NCBI RefSeq assembly: GCF_000016525.1
Contig: NC_009515.1
Location: 1,789,161 to 1,853,160 of the forward strand
Length of the DNA: 64,000 bases
Reading direction: 5' to 3'
DNA from: Methanobrevibacter smithii ATCC 35061
GTDB taxonomy: Archaea > Methanobacteriota > Methanobacteria > Methanobacteriales > Methanobacteriaceae
This document shows positions 27,439 through 36,588 of the stretch, in pieces; the stretch's first letter is position 1; every line of letters begins with the position of its first letter. Under the pieces are notes generated by a model. That model ran no database searches. It was not told the DNA's origin and was given only the letters and a program-made list of their open reading frames with translations. A program made the translations under genes and the position numbers.

Positions 27439-29487
27439 ATGACTGAAGAATATGATTTACAAGATGATTTGAATACAAAGTTAAAACATTACTTTGAGGG
27501 TAAAATTGTAAGAAAAGATTTGACAAAAAGAGTTAAAGAAGGTGCTAATGTACCGGTTTATGTTTTAGAATATTTATTGGGTAAATATTGTTCTCAGGAT
27601 GATGCATTAGTTGAACAAGGGGTGCAAACTGTTAAAAATATTCTTGCAAATAATTATGTAAGACCTGATGAGGCACAAAAGATTTTATCTAAATTAAAGG
27701 AATTAGGTTCTTATTCAATCATTGATGTTGTAACTGTGAAATTAGATTATAAAACAGATACATATTATGCGTCATTTTCTAATTTAGGTCTTAATGATAT
27801 TCCAATTAATCCAGAGTTCCCACAAAGATATGAAAGACTTTTGGGAGGAAATCTTTGGTGCATGGTAAATTTAGAATACGATTTTGATGAAGCGGATTTT
27901 AGATCACAAACTATTAAAATTAGGAATTTACAACCAATACAATTACCGAATATTGATTTAGCGGACATATTATCAAATAGAAAAAATTTCACTAAAGAAG
28001 AATGGATTGATATTCTTTTAAGGTCTTGTGGTATGGAACCAACACAATTTGATAAGCGGGTTAAATGGTTATTAATAGCTAGATTAATTCCTTTAGTTGA
28101 AAATAACTTTAACTTATGTGAATTGGGTCCTAGAGGAACTGGTAAATCACATATTTATAAAGAAATCTCACCAAATTCCATATTAGTTTCTGGAGGTCAG
28201 ACAACTGTAGCAAACTTGTTTTATAATATGCGTGATAAACAAATAGGTCTTGTTGGAATGTGGGACTGTGTTGCTTTTGACGAAGTGGCAGGAATTAAAT
28301 TCAAAGACCAAGATGGAATAGCTATTATGAAAGATTTTATGGCATCAGGTTCGTTTTCACGTGGTAAAGAAGAAAAGAATGCAAATGCATCTATGGTGTT
28401 TGTTGGAAATATTAATCAGAGTGTTGAATCATTATTAAAGACTTCTAGTTTATTTGATCCATTTCCTTCAGAGATGGGTACTGATACAGCTTTCTTTGAT
28501 AGGATGCATTGTTATATTCCAGGTTGGGAAATACCTAAATATAGGCCTGAGTTTTTTACAGATGATTTTGGATTTATTACAGATTATTTGTCTGAATTTT
28601 TCCGTGAAATGAGAAAACGTTCATTTACTGATGCATATCAAGAATATTTCAGATTAGGTCGTGATTTAAACCAAAGAGATACAATTGCTGTAAATCGTAT
28701 GGTATCTGGACTTGTTAAATTAGTATATCCTGATGGTAACTTTGATAAAGAAGATATTCGTGAAATATTAACATTTGCACTTGAATCTAGAAGAAGAGTA
28801 AAAGAACAACTTAAAAAAATTGGTGGAATGGAATTTTATGATGTAAACTTCTCATATATTGATTTAGAAGAAAATAGAGATTGTCCAGTAGGTGTTGAAG
28901 AACAAGCCAGCAGCACTTTGATTCCAGAAGGTGACTTAAAACCAGGACATTTGTATTCTGTTGGACCATCTGAAAATGGAAAACTTGGTGTTTATAAATT
29001 TGAAACTGAAATGATGAAAGGCAATGGTAAATTTACACCAAATGGAATAGGTTCTAAAAAAGATGTAAATGAAGCAGTTAAAATAGCTTATCAATATTTC
29101 AAGTCAAATGCAGGTTCAATTAGTGGACAGATTTCATACAAGGATAAAGATTATGTAATGCAGGTTAAAGATTTACATGGAGTTGGCATGACAAGATATT
29201 TAACTTTAGCTACTTTTATAGCATTATGTAGTGTTGCAACAAATCGTAAAGTTTTACCTTCACTAGCTATATTGGGTAACTTCTCTTTAGGTGGGACTGT
29301 TGATAAAATACAAAATTTAGCAGATACATTACAAGTTTGTTTAGATAATGGTGCTAAAAAATTATTAATTCCAATGAGTTCTTATGTAGATATTGGATTA
29401 GTGCCTTCAGATTTGCTTGTTAAATTTACATTGATTCCATATAATACGCCTGAAGAAGCTGTAATGAAGGCATTTGGAATTGAATAA
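27439..29487 (+). CDS. brxL: BrxL, Lon-like AAA+ BREX protein
   Basis: 682 residues. An N-terminal domain (about 1-210) precedes an AAA+ core with Walker A ELGPRGTGKSHIYKE near 228 and a Walker B region GMWDCVAFDEVAG near 275. The C-terminal Lon-like domain contains GVGMTRYLTLATFIALCSVA and FSLGGTVDKIQNLADTLQV. BrxL is the signature of type 1 BREX and in studied systems forms hexameric rings that bind DNA. Ribosome binding site AGGAGTG. It is the last gene of the core operon; about 220 bp without a solid gene follow. Confidence 0.93.
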   Translation: MTEEYDLQDDLNTKLKHYFEGKIVRKDLTKRVKEGANVPVYVLEYLLGKYCSQDDALVEQGVQTVKNILANNYVRPDEAQKILSKLKELGSYSIIDVVTVKLDYKTDTYYASFSNLGLNDIPINPEFPQRYERLLGGNLWCMVNLEYDFDEADFRSQTIKIRNLQPIQLPNIDLADILSNRKNFTKEEWIDILLRSCGMEPTQFDKRVKWLLIARLIPLVENNFNLCELGPRGTGKSHIYKEISPNSILVSGGQTTVANLFYNMRDKQIGLVGMWDCVAFDEVAGIKFKDQDGIAIMKDFMASGSFSRGKEEKNANASMVFVGNINQSVESLLKTSSLFDPFPSEMGTDTAFFDRMHCYIPGWEIPKYRPEFFTDDFGFITDYLSEFFREMRKRSFTDAYQEYFRLGRDLNQRDTIAVNRMVSGLVKLVYPDGNFDKEDIREILTFALESRRRVKEQLKKIGGMEFYDVNFSYIDLEENRDCPVGVEEQASSTLIPEGDLKPGHLYSVGPSENGKLGVYKFETEMMKGNGKFTPNGIGSKKDVNEAVKIAYQYFKSNAGSISGQISYKDKDYVMQVKDLHGVGMTRYLTLATFIALCSVATNRKVLPSLAILGNFSLGGTVDKIQNLADTLQVCLDNGAKKLLIPMSSYVDIGLVPSDLLVKFTLIPYNTPEEAVMKAFGIE

Positions 29488-29707
29488 GTGTATTATGATT
29501 TAAAATCAGATATTTTTGCAATTATTATCAAATCATTTATAAAAATATTTATAATATCATAAACACAATTTATTATTATCATCTGTGTTTATTGTTATTT
29601 ACAATAAAATTGTGTAATTTATTATTCATGGAAAAACAAAAACAAAGTTATAATTCTGTTGAATATTTAAAAAAATTAGATGATTAACGATTCTGCCAGG
29701 TAAAAAA
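29488..29707. promoter_or_regulatory. Intergenic region after BREX with an inverted repeat
   Basis: CACAATTT (29564-29571) and AAATTGTG (29607-29614) form an inverted repeat with a 35-bp spacer, about 95-145 bp upstream of the phosphoribosyltransferase gene. A 19-codon ATG frame (29628-29687) is too short to support as a gene. The repeat may be an operator or the end of the BREX transcript. Confidence 0.3.
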
Positions 29708-30757
29708 ATGTCAAACATCAATCTTTATTCAAAAATATGTGAATATCATATAACTAATAATGGAAAGTTTACTCAGAAATTTAATGATGAATTATCTAAG
29801 CATAACTTAAAAAAGCACGAAGGATGGTTGATTATTAAAGAATTATTATATGAAGTTTCAATAAATGAATTAATTAATGAAAATGATATTTTCAATAGAA
29901 AAAAAGAGTTAATTAATTTATTAGAAAATATTTATAAATGTGAAAACGGATTATATGATTGGCAAAATGAGTGTTTATTTAAGTTTCAAGAAGATTTTAC
30001 AAGTATTTTTAATAATAAAAGTTTTTCAGAAGAAAATAAAATCATTTCTAATTATATTAATAAAATTTTTTTAAAAATTTTTATTTCAAATAATAACCAA
30101 GAAATTTATTATTTACATAACTATTTGCCTAAAAACTGTTATAATAAGTTGCCCCCTATCTGGCTGGAAGATGATTTAATAATTGATTATAAAGAACTTT
30201 CTGATAAAGTATTAATTTATAAAAATGATACAAATCCAGAAGTTAATAATATTTTTACAAATGAATTAATGGAAGCTATTGTTATATTATCAGATAGTGT
30301 GTTTAAAAATCTTGATAAAATTGTCTTGATTTCTGTGCCTTCTTCTAAAGTTAATGTTACTCCACAAACTAAAAAATCAGTTGAAATGATTGAAAATGAT
30401 TTTAAGAAAGGCCTATTTGAGTTTTCTTCTAAAAAACTTCTTGATTTAAAGTATAATAATATCCTTAAGAGAACTAAAAATATAGTTTCACAAAAGGATT
30501 GTGGCGCTTATTATAGAAATGTTAAAAATAGGCATTTAAAAACAATATCTTGTAGCTATGATCTTCCTAATTCTACAGGTTTTATTATATTAGATGATAT
30601 AGTTACTAGTGGAACTACTATGGACTCATGTAAAGAAATTTTAATTAATCACGGAGCAAAGGAGAAAAATATAATATGTCTTGCAATTGCAAAAACAATT
30701 GATTGTAGACATTTAAAATATCATAATGGAAAAGTTGTTTTATGTGAAGATATTTAA
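29708..30757 (+). CDS. Phosphoribosyltransferase-domain protein
   Basis: The 349-residue protein has a type I phosphoribosyltransferase signature near residues 293-303: FIILDDIVTSGTTMDSCKEI. The preceding region includes VLISVPSSKVNVTP, a typical core strand. The N-terminal ~150 residues are helical and unassigned. It is followed 10 bp later by a DprA-like gene, a recurring pairing in prokaryotic genomes often found in defence islands. By analogy it may sense or modify a nucleotide or DNA end rather than act in purine salvage. This inference rests on the neighbourhood. Confidence 0.75.
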   Translation: MSNINLYSKICEYHITNNGKFTQKFNDELSKHNLKKHEGWLIIKELLYEVSINELINENDIFNRKKELINLLENIYKCENGLYDWQNECLFKFQEDFTSIFNNKSFSEENKIISNYINKIFLKIFISNNNQEIYYLHNYLPKNCYNKLPPIWLEDDLIIDYKELSDKVLIYKNDTNPEVNNIFTNELMEAIVILSDSVFKNLDKIVLISVPSSKVNVTPQTKKSVEMIENDFKKGLFEFSSKKLLDLKYNNILKRTKNIVSQKDCGAYYRNVKNRHLKTISCSYDLPNSTGFIILDDIVTSGTTMDSCKEILINHGAKEKNIICLAIAKTIDCRHLKYHNGKVVLCEDI

Positions 30758-30767
30758 GAGGGATAAC

Positions 30768-31706
30768 ATGATTAAATATAAAGAATTACTCTTTTTAAAT
30801 AAAATAAATCGAGTTGGGAAAGTAACAATATATACAAAGTACTGGGATATGTTAATTAATTCTAAGGACATGGATGATTTATTTAATAAGCTTCATAAGA
30901 GTAATAAAATTAGTGAAGATAAATTAATTAAAGCAAAAAATGAAGCTGAAAAGATATATGATTCTGTAGTAAATGATTCTGAAATAAATGTTATTACAGT
31001 TTTTGATAAAGAATATCCTAAAAAATTATTTGACATGGAAAATCAAAAACCTCTTTATCTATATGTAAAAGGCAGTATGGATGCTTTGTCTAAATCTAAT
31101 ATTGCAATTATTGGAACAAGAAAACCATCAAATAATACTGAAATTTTTGAAAAAAAATTAGTTAAAAGAATTTTAGATGTTTCTAAAAGGGTGGTTGTTA
31201 GTGGTTTGGCATTAGGTTGTGATAAAATAGCTCATGAAACTACAGTTAATGAAAATAAAATCACAATTGCTTTTTTACCATGTGGATTAAATGTTATAAG
31301 TCCCAGTAGTAATAAAAAATTAGCAAAATCAATTATTGAACAGGGTGGATGTTTAGTTTCCGAGTATGAACCTGATAAAAAGGTATTTAAAAGAAGCTAT
31401 GTTGAAAGAGATAAGATTGTAGCTGCATTTTCAGATATAGTTTTTGTTCTACAGTGTGGGGAAAAAAGCGGAACAATGCATACTGTTAATGCTACTATCG
31501 ATTTTAAAAAAGTAAATCATAGAGATTTATATGTTTATCTTCCAGAAGACATGTCTGATGGAGATTATAGTGGAAATATTTCTATATTAAAAAGTAATAA
31601 TGGAACAAAAGTGTCTGATATTGATGAATTTTGCGAAGAAATTGTTATTTTAGAAAAAGACAATAATTTAAATAAAAATGCTGATTATCAAAGTAAATTA
31701 ATTTAA
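30768..31706 (+). CDS. DprA/SMF-like Rossmann-fold protein
   Basis: 312 residues from an ATG with ribosome binding site GAGGGATAAC. The DprA fold is recognisable: FDKEYPKKLFDMENQKPLYL, then NIAIIGTRKPSNNTE, VVVSGLALGCDKIAHETTV, FLPCGLNVISP and GGCLVSEYEPDKK. DprA proteins bind single-stranded DNA or, in related families, nucleotides through this Rossmann fold. Archaea of this group are not known for DprA-dependent natural transformation, so a defence-type role with the preceding phosphoribosyltransferase is more likely. An in-frame ATG at 30726 lies inside the previous gene and lacks a ribosome binding site. Confidence 0.85.
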   Translation: MIKYKELLFLNKINRVGKVTIYTKYWDMLINSKDMDDLFNKLHKSNKISEDKLIKAKNEAEKIYDSVVNDSEINVITVFDKEYPKKLFDMENQKPLYLYVKGSMDALSKSNIAIIGTRKPSNNTEIFEKKLVKRILDVSKRVVVSGLALGCDKIAHETTVNENKITIAFLPCGLNVISPSSNKKLAKSIIEQGGCLVSEYEPDKKVFKRSYVERDKIVAAFSDIVFVLQCGEKSGTMHTVNATIDFKKVNHRDLYVYLPEDMSDGDYSGNISILKSNNGTKVSDIDEFCEEIVILEKDNNLNKNADYQSKLI

Positions 31707-31840
31707 ATGTTTGATTAATTCAAGTTTGAAAGTTATATTATTATTCCTCCACCTAATTATGAATATTTTTTTAGGTTTATTAATATAATAAACAAAAAAG
31801 GAATTTGAATTTAAAAAAATCTTTAAAATTTTATAATCCT

Positions 31841-31880
31841 AATAAAAATAATTATATACTATTTTAAACATATCATAATA
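31841..31880 (+). promoter_or_regulatory. Promoter-like element duplicated at 32807-32846
   Basis: About 40 bases containing AATTATATACTATTTTAAAC, which recurs with roughly 80 percent identity at 32807-32846 upstream of the zinc-ribbon genes. Both carry a TATA-like core followed by ACTATTTTA or GCTATTTTA. The first copy stands before a decayed small gene. Confidence 0.4.
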
Positions 31881-31881
31881 C

Positions 31882-32022
31882 ATGGCTGAAGAAAGTTAGT
31901 AAAAGCAGTTATACTACTAACTGAAGATAAACCTAAAAAAGGCTCTTAAAATTGGTAATAAAGTTTTAGCTAAAAATCCGATGGTCTTACAAATCTTAAC
32001 AAGACTGACTGAACCTTCTTAA
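31882..32022 (+). pseudogene. Decayed ~46-codon gene with two frameshifts
   Basis: ATG GCT GAA GAA AGT is followed by stops, but moving frame gives LVKAVILLTEDKPKK and then ALKIGNKVLAKNPMVLQ, ILTRLTEPS and a stop. Two single-base changes, one after codon 5 and one in the A run near 31937, would yield one continuous protein. The gene has a promoter-like element just upstream. The family was not recognised. It might also reflect sequencing errors. Confidence 0.4.
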
Positions 32023-32102
32023 CAGCACACTAAACTATTATACAGATAAAAAAGAGCTAATATATATTAAAAATGATATTTAAAGTAGTTGGCAGGTTTT
32101 TT

Positions 32103-32723
32103 ATGGAAAAAAGAAGAAACACCATTCATGGATATGATGAAAAAGACAACACAGAAAATAATGAAAATTTATTAAAACTTAAAAATTTAAAAGAAAGCTG
32201 TCAAAGTAATGTTTTAAAAGATTTTATGGATGATTATTTAATAAGTGGTTTCAAAAATGAATTTATTGATGTGGACATGATTATTAAAGAAATAGATAAT
32301 CATTCTAAAAATCAAGATTTAATAAAAATTATATATATTGTTCATTTAATCTTTGAACAAATGAATGTAAATTCTAATGAGTTTCCAATTGATGAATTAT
32401 GTGATTATAAATATGAAAGTGTCAATGGTGAATTATTTATTAAATTTTTAACTCGTGAATCTGAAAATCAGTTTTCTAAAATGTATGAAATTGTTTTATT
32501 TAATAATCATAAAGATAAAAAAATTGGAGAAAAAATAATCAAATCTTTTGAAAATAAAGGTTCCATAATGGTTATGAATATACTTAGTTTATTAAATATG
32601 CAAATAATTGGAAAAAAACAACAAAAAGAAAATAAAGAGGAGAAATTTGATACTGTAGGTGCGTTATATTCTTCTGATGCATTTATGGATTCTTATGACT
32701 GGACAAAACGTGATTGGGGTTAA
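32103..32723 (+). CDS. Hypothetical protein with C-terminal YDWxxxDWG tail
   Basis: The family was not recognised. From the ATG at 32103 (AGG ribosome binding site 8 bases upstream; an ATG at 32073 is also in frame) the protein is 206 residues, helical and charged (MEKRRNTIHGYDEKDN, then LIKIIYIVHLIFEQM). The last residues MDSYDWTKRDWG match the C-terminus LKSYDWRHKDWG of the zinc-ribbon protein at 37762-38001. No membrane segment or catalytic motif was seen. The shared tail hints at a common partner or processing signal. Confidence 0.65.
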   Translation: MEKRRNTIHGYDEKDNTENNENLLKLKNLKESCQSNVLKDFMDDYLISGFKNEFIDVDMIIKEIDNHSKNQDLIKIIYIVHLIFEQMNVNSNEFPIDELCDYKYESVNGELFIKFLTRESENQFSKMYEIVLFNNHKDKKIGEKIIKSFENKGSIMVMNILSLLNMQIIGKKQQKENKEEKFDTVGALYSSDAFMDSYDWTKRDWG

Positions 32724-32887
32724 AATAGTTTTTATTATTAAAAGTTTCTAAATAGGACAAATATTTCTAAAAACAATTTAATATAAAAAAAATCTGTTAT
32801 ACTATTAATAAAAACAATTATGTGCTATTTTACACGCATTATTTTATATGTCGAAAAAAAGAAGAAATTATTTAAAAAGGTCATAAA

Positions 32888-33133
32888 ATGAACAGAGATC
32901 AGAGAGATAGAATAGAAGGTAACTGCTGCTGGGCATGCGGCGCATATTTAAATGACGGCAGAGACAGATACTGTCCTGTTTGCGGATGTCCCAATGACAA
33001 TTACATGCCTCCGTTAAGGAATGTCAAACCTCCCAAATCCAAAGAACAGGAAGATAAGGAATGGAACAGATGCTGTATGCTGATGTTTGTTGTTTTTCTG
33101 ATTTTATGTATTTTAGGTAAAGCTATGCAATAA
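32888..33133 (+). CDS. Small zinc-ribbon protein with C-terminal membrane anchor
   Basis: 81 residues. A zinc ribbon at about 13-34 (CCWACGAYLNDGRDRYCPVC) is followed by a short linker with PPKSKEQEDKEW and one hydrophobic C-terminal helix (MLMFVVFLILCILGKAM). Probably a tail-anchored membrane protein with a cytoplasmic zinc ribbon. The next gene, 12 bp downstream, is a paralogue; the two look co-transcribed from the promoter-like element at 32807-32846. Confidence 0.75.
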   Translation: MNRDQRDRIEGNCCWACGAYLNDGRDRYCPVCGCPNDNYMPPLRNVKPPKSKEQEDKEWNRCCMLMFVVFLILCILGKAMQ

Positions 33134-33145
33134 GGAGTTTTTAAA

Positions 33146-33397
33146 ATGAATTCAATTCAAAAAGCGTTTATGTCAAACTGTTGTGAAAGGTGTGGAAGAA
33201 CTTTGGATTTCAGCAAGGATAAGTATTGTCCTTACTGCGGTCATCCCAATTTTAATTATCATCCTGCCACGGGGGTTTCACACAGCTCTTCTAAAACAAC
33301 AAAACGCAAAAAACAGGATAATACTTCTACCTGCTGTATTCTGATTGCAGTTTTTTTCATAATTGCATATATCTACAGCTTTTTTGTTTCTGGTTAG
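33146..33397 (+). CDS. Small zinc-ribbon protein with C-terminal membrane anchor (paralogue)
   Basis: 83 residues with the same layout as its upstream neighbour: CCERCGRTLDFSKDKYCPYC, a basic linker (KTTKRKKQDN) and a C-terminal hydrophobic helix CCILIAVFFIIAYIYSFFV. Ribosome binding site AAGGAG at the end of the upstream gene. A tandem duplication is likely. Function unknown. Confidence 0.75.
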   Translation: MNSIQKAFMSNCCERCGRTLDFSKDKYCPYCGHPNFNYHPATGVSHSSSKTTKRKKQDNTSTCCILIAVFFIIAYIYSFFVSG

Positions 33398-33405
33398 GTG
33401 ATACT

Positions 33406-33870
33406 ATGAAAAGAGAAATTGATTTTGAAATACTTGCCGAAAAGATAAATGATTCAGACTTGTATGAATTTGTCGCATTCAGTAATGATGTTCCTGTAAG
33501 AGCAATTAACAGGGATTTGGATTCCATTAAAGAGGCCCTAAACAGTCATGATAAAATATTTTTAGAAATCGGATTTTACGGATATGATGATGAGTATTGT
33601 GATGAACCTTATTTCATGTTTGATGCAAATGAATCCATAGATGATTTAAAAGATGATTACTATGACAAATATAAATTCATGGTTGGAGGATATGGAATTT
33701 ATCTTGACAAGGATTTGAATGTGGAATACGGGTATTATACAACAGAAGCTCCTGCATGCGGTCATGGTGCAGGATATACTGAATTTTATGATTTTAAAGA
33801 TGCCAGAGATGATGATATTATTAAAGAAAAAATATATTCCCTTTTGGACAGCAGCGGTATCTGGAAGTAA
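33406..33870 (+). CDS. Hypothetical acidic protein in the small zinc-ribbon cluster
   Basis: 154 residues, rich in Asp, Glu and Tyr (FYGYDDEYCDEPYFMFDAN; DDLKDDYYDKYKF). The family was not recognised. There is no signal peptide, membrane segment or obvious active site. It begins nine bases after the second zinc-ribbon gene with ribosome binding site AGGTGATACT, so the three genes form an operon. The pattern EAPACGHGAGYTEFYDF contains one Cys and one His but no complete metal motif. Confidence 0.65.
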   Translation: MKREIDFEILAEKINDSDLYEFVAFSNDVPVRAINRDLDSIKEALNSHDKIFLEIGFYGYDDEYCDEPYFMFDANESIDDLKDDYYDKYKFMVGGYGIYLDKDLNVEYGYYTTEAPACGHGAGYTEFYDFKDARDDDIIKEKIYSLLDSSGIWK

Positions 33871-34024
33871 TATTTTTAAGCTTTAGAGAATTTCCTAATT
33901 AACCGTCCCATTTTTTTAACTAACTTTTTGTATACATTATAGCAACATTTATATATCAACTCCAACAGAATAATATTTACTTGTGTTTATCTTGATTAAA
34001 AGATATACAAACTAGGTGAAAATT

Positions 34025-36586
34025 ATGAAGAATTTTGAATTTTTAAAAGATTTTGACAGTGACATGTATGCTCTTCTTAGTGAATTTGAAAGGGAAGCCG
34101 TAAAAAATCCAAAAATAACAGAATCATATGTTACTCCTTTTTTGGAAAAGGTGGTAAATGATATACTCCAAAGAAACAATAATGCAATTGATGATCCATA
34201 TGTTGGATTTTCTAAAAGAGTCGATAAATTATATGAATTAAAAATTATTGACTATAAGTTTAAATGTATGTTGCTTGAAGCATATCAGATGAGAAATGCA
34301 ATCACCCACAAGTCAATTGAAGATTTTCTGAAATCCGACAATAAAATACCCTTCCAGCTCCACAGAAGCCTTTTTGACATTGCATGGAAATACTTCCAGC
34401 TGTGCAATGAAAATTACTATTATCCCGGAAAACCTGAATACACACCGATTTACAATCTTAACTCAAAAACAATAAAATCCACACCAAAACCATCAGATAA
34501 CAGAAATTTCAGCCGCTGCATAATATGCGGCAGAGCTAATGATTCCAAAAACTCCAATTTTTGCATAAGCTGCAACAATGAACTTGAATATCAAAATGAA
34601 ATCATCAATCTGAAAAACAATTTAAACATCAGTCATTTTACTAAAGAGGAAGTTAACCAGATCCATTCCAGCATGTATACCAGTCAGCTGCTTATTGAAC
34701 TTACAACAAAAAAGCTTCTTAAAAAAACAAACAGATACTACAGTCTAAATGAATCAGAATATGAAAAGCTTATTGAATTTACATATGAGTGCTATGATAT
34801 GGAAAAGACTTTAACTGAATTTTTAAATGGCAAATACACATCAAAACAGATTAAACAGTCAAAATATTATAAATGCGGTCAAAAAGGCATCCGCCCCTTT
34901 GTGGAGTTTTATAAAATTGTTGAAAATCAGATATTCAAGGATTTTCTAAACCAGATTTCAATGAAAATCCCTATTGGTGAAATTCTTGAAAATACACAGA
35001 TAAATAAATCCCAGATAAACAACTGGTATGACAAAAACAAAGACAGTTTCATAAAAGGAGAGCACAACTCAGAATTCATAACATATAATAAGCTTCTGAT
35101 GGAGCAGTACTTAACCTTAAAAAGAAAACAGTATTTAAATGATGATATTAAAGCTGAACTGCAGATAAATGATGAAATTATCAGTTTCTGGATGGATTCA
35201 TTTGATATGGAATCAGCACTCTTTAAAAATAGTCTTAATGAAATCAGAATGAACATCTTTTTAAACAACCTGAAGGAAGGCAAATCAAAAGAAGAAGCAC
35301 TTGAAATAGCTGAAATCACCGATTTTGAAGAACTGCTTAAAGATAAGGATTTTGAAAACGAATATAAAACAGAATACTATGAAAATCGTGTAGACAAGCT
35401 TATAAAATCTCTAAAAACAATGAGTTTTGATAAAGCTCTTAAAAGATCAGGCATATCTGAAGACGACTATAACAGATGGTATGCCACAGGCAAAAAGCAG
35501 TGCCTGCTTAAAAAGGATGAGGATGAATTCTGTCTGAACTTTTACATCAATGTAACCCGTGTACTGATGAACAGGTATCTGAAGCTGAGAAGTGAAGGCA
35601 AAACAAAAACTGAAGCCTGCAAAAAAATAAACACTGACTTAAATGAAGTTAAAAGATGGTGCAACTGGAATGAAAGCGGCTTATTTATAGATTTCAAAGA
35701 AAACAACAAGAAAATTACCGCTAAATTAATAATTGATGCAATTAAAGATGGGAAATCCAAAGACAAAATAGCTGAAAGCTCAGATATAACAGTCAATGAA
35801 TTAAATAAAATCATTGATTTAGGATCACAAAACGATAGAATCTACAGAGAAGTATATGAAGAATATGAATCAGTTTATCTTTCAAAACACCTGGAAGTCT
35901 TTTTAAAGGAAATTAAAAATAAAAACTTGAAAAAAGCACTTAAAACTTCAGGAATTGAAAAATCAGAACTGGACAGTGCATATAATTCAGGCAAAAACGG
36001 AGATGAACGCTTCACTAAATTTTACAATGACTACCTGAATTTTAAAATAAGCTGTTATATCACACAGATTATCAGGGGAAAAACTGTCAGTAAAGCTTTA
36101 AAAAATTCTAACTTAACAGATGAAGAACTTAAAGACAATTTAAAAGAAATTGAAAGCAGAATCCTTGATAAACAGATGAACAGTGTTATTGGTGAAATTG
36201 CAAAAAACAGAACTACAAGACAGGCAGCTAAAAAAGCCAGAATCAGAATTGATGAAATTTACAGATGGTATCTTGAAGGCAAAAAAGGCAATGAGAAATT
36301 TAAAGACTTTGCAGACATCTATCATGAACTTTATGTTGAAGTGGGATGTGAAATTTTCCAGAATTTCTTAAACAAGGGAAAAACCCCAAAACAGATTCTT
36401 AAAATCATGAATGAAGACATAACCAGAGAAGATTATGAGTTCTGGATTAAAAACAATCTGATAAGTGATAAAAATGTTGAAGCTAAACTCTACACAGAAG
36501 ATGAAATTAAAGAAAAAATCGAAAATGAAGGATTCAGACAAAAAGATGAGAAATCTCTTTCAGGTTTAAGTATAATAGGTTGTTAG
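34025..36586 (+). CDS. Large protein: HEPN-like N-terminus, zinc knuckle, tandem helix-turn-helix-like repeats
   Basis: 853 residues from the ATG that follows AGGTG (a GTG at 34016 is part of that site). Residues ~1-130 resemble DUF4145/HEPN-type helical domains with MRNAITHKS. A zinc ribbon lies near 165 (CIICGRANDSKNSNFCISC). The remaining ~600 residues contain about eight degenerate units of 65-80 residues with the pattern A-K-x-S-x-I-x-x-x-E-I-x-RWY-x-x-G-K-x-G, clearest at KKARIRIDEIYRWYLEGKKG and LKRSGISEDDYNRWYATGKK. Each looks like a small helix-turn-helix. It may bind nucleic acid along its length. It is translationally close to the TPR/cold-shock-like gene. No family name is known to me. 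Confidence 0.7.
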   Translation: MKNFEFLKDFDSDMYALLSEFEREAVKNPKITESYVTPFLEKVVNDILQRNNNAIDDPYVGFSKRVDKLYELKIIDYKFKCMLLEAYQMRNAITHKSIEDFLKSDNKIPFQLHRSLFDIAWKYFQLCNENYYYPGKPEYTPIYNLNSKTIKSTPKPSDNRNFSRCIICGRANDSKNSNFCISCNNELEYQNEIINLKNNLNISHFTKEEVNQIHSSMYTSQLLIELTTKKLLKKTNRYYSLNESEYEKLIEFTYECYDMEKTLTEFLNGKYTSKQIKQSKYYKCGQKGIRPFVEFYKIVENQIFKDFLNQISMKIPIGEILENTQINKSQINNWYDKNKDSFIKGEHNSEFITYNKLLMEQYLTLKRKQYLNDDIKAELQINDEIISFWMDSFDMESALFKNSLNEIRMNIFLNNLKEGKSKEEALEIAEITDFEELLKDKDFENEYKTEYYENRVDKLIKSLKTMSFDKALKRSGISEDDYNRWYATGKKQCLLKKDEDEFCLNFYINVTRVLMNRYLKLRSEGKTKTEACKKINTDLNEVKRWCNWNESGLFIDFKENNKKITAKLIIDAIKDGKSKDKIAESSDITVNELNKIIDLGSQNDRIYREVYEEYESVYLSKHLEVFLKEIKNKNLKKALKTSGIEKSELDSAYNSGKNGDERFTKFYNDYLNFKISCYITQIIRGKTVSKALKNSNLTDEELKDNLKEIESRILDKQMNSVIGEIAKNRTTRQAAKKARIRIDEIYRWYLEGKKGNEKFKDFADIYHELYVEVGCEIFQNFLNKGKTPKQILKIMNEDITREDYEFWIKNNLISDKNVEAKLYTEDEIKEKIENEGFRQKDEKSLSGLSIIGC

Positions 36587-36588
36587 TT

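Noticed and set aside
29628..29687. 19-codon ATG frame between brxL and the phosphoribosyltransferase gene
   Set aside because: Too short, no ribosome binding site, no motif; could be chance in AT-rich DNA.
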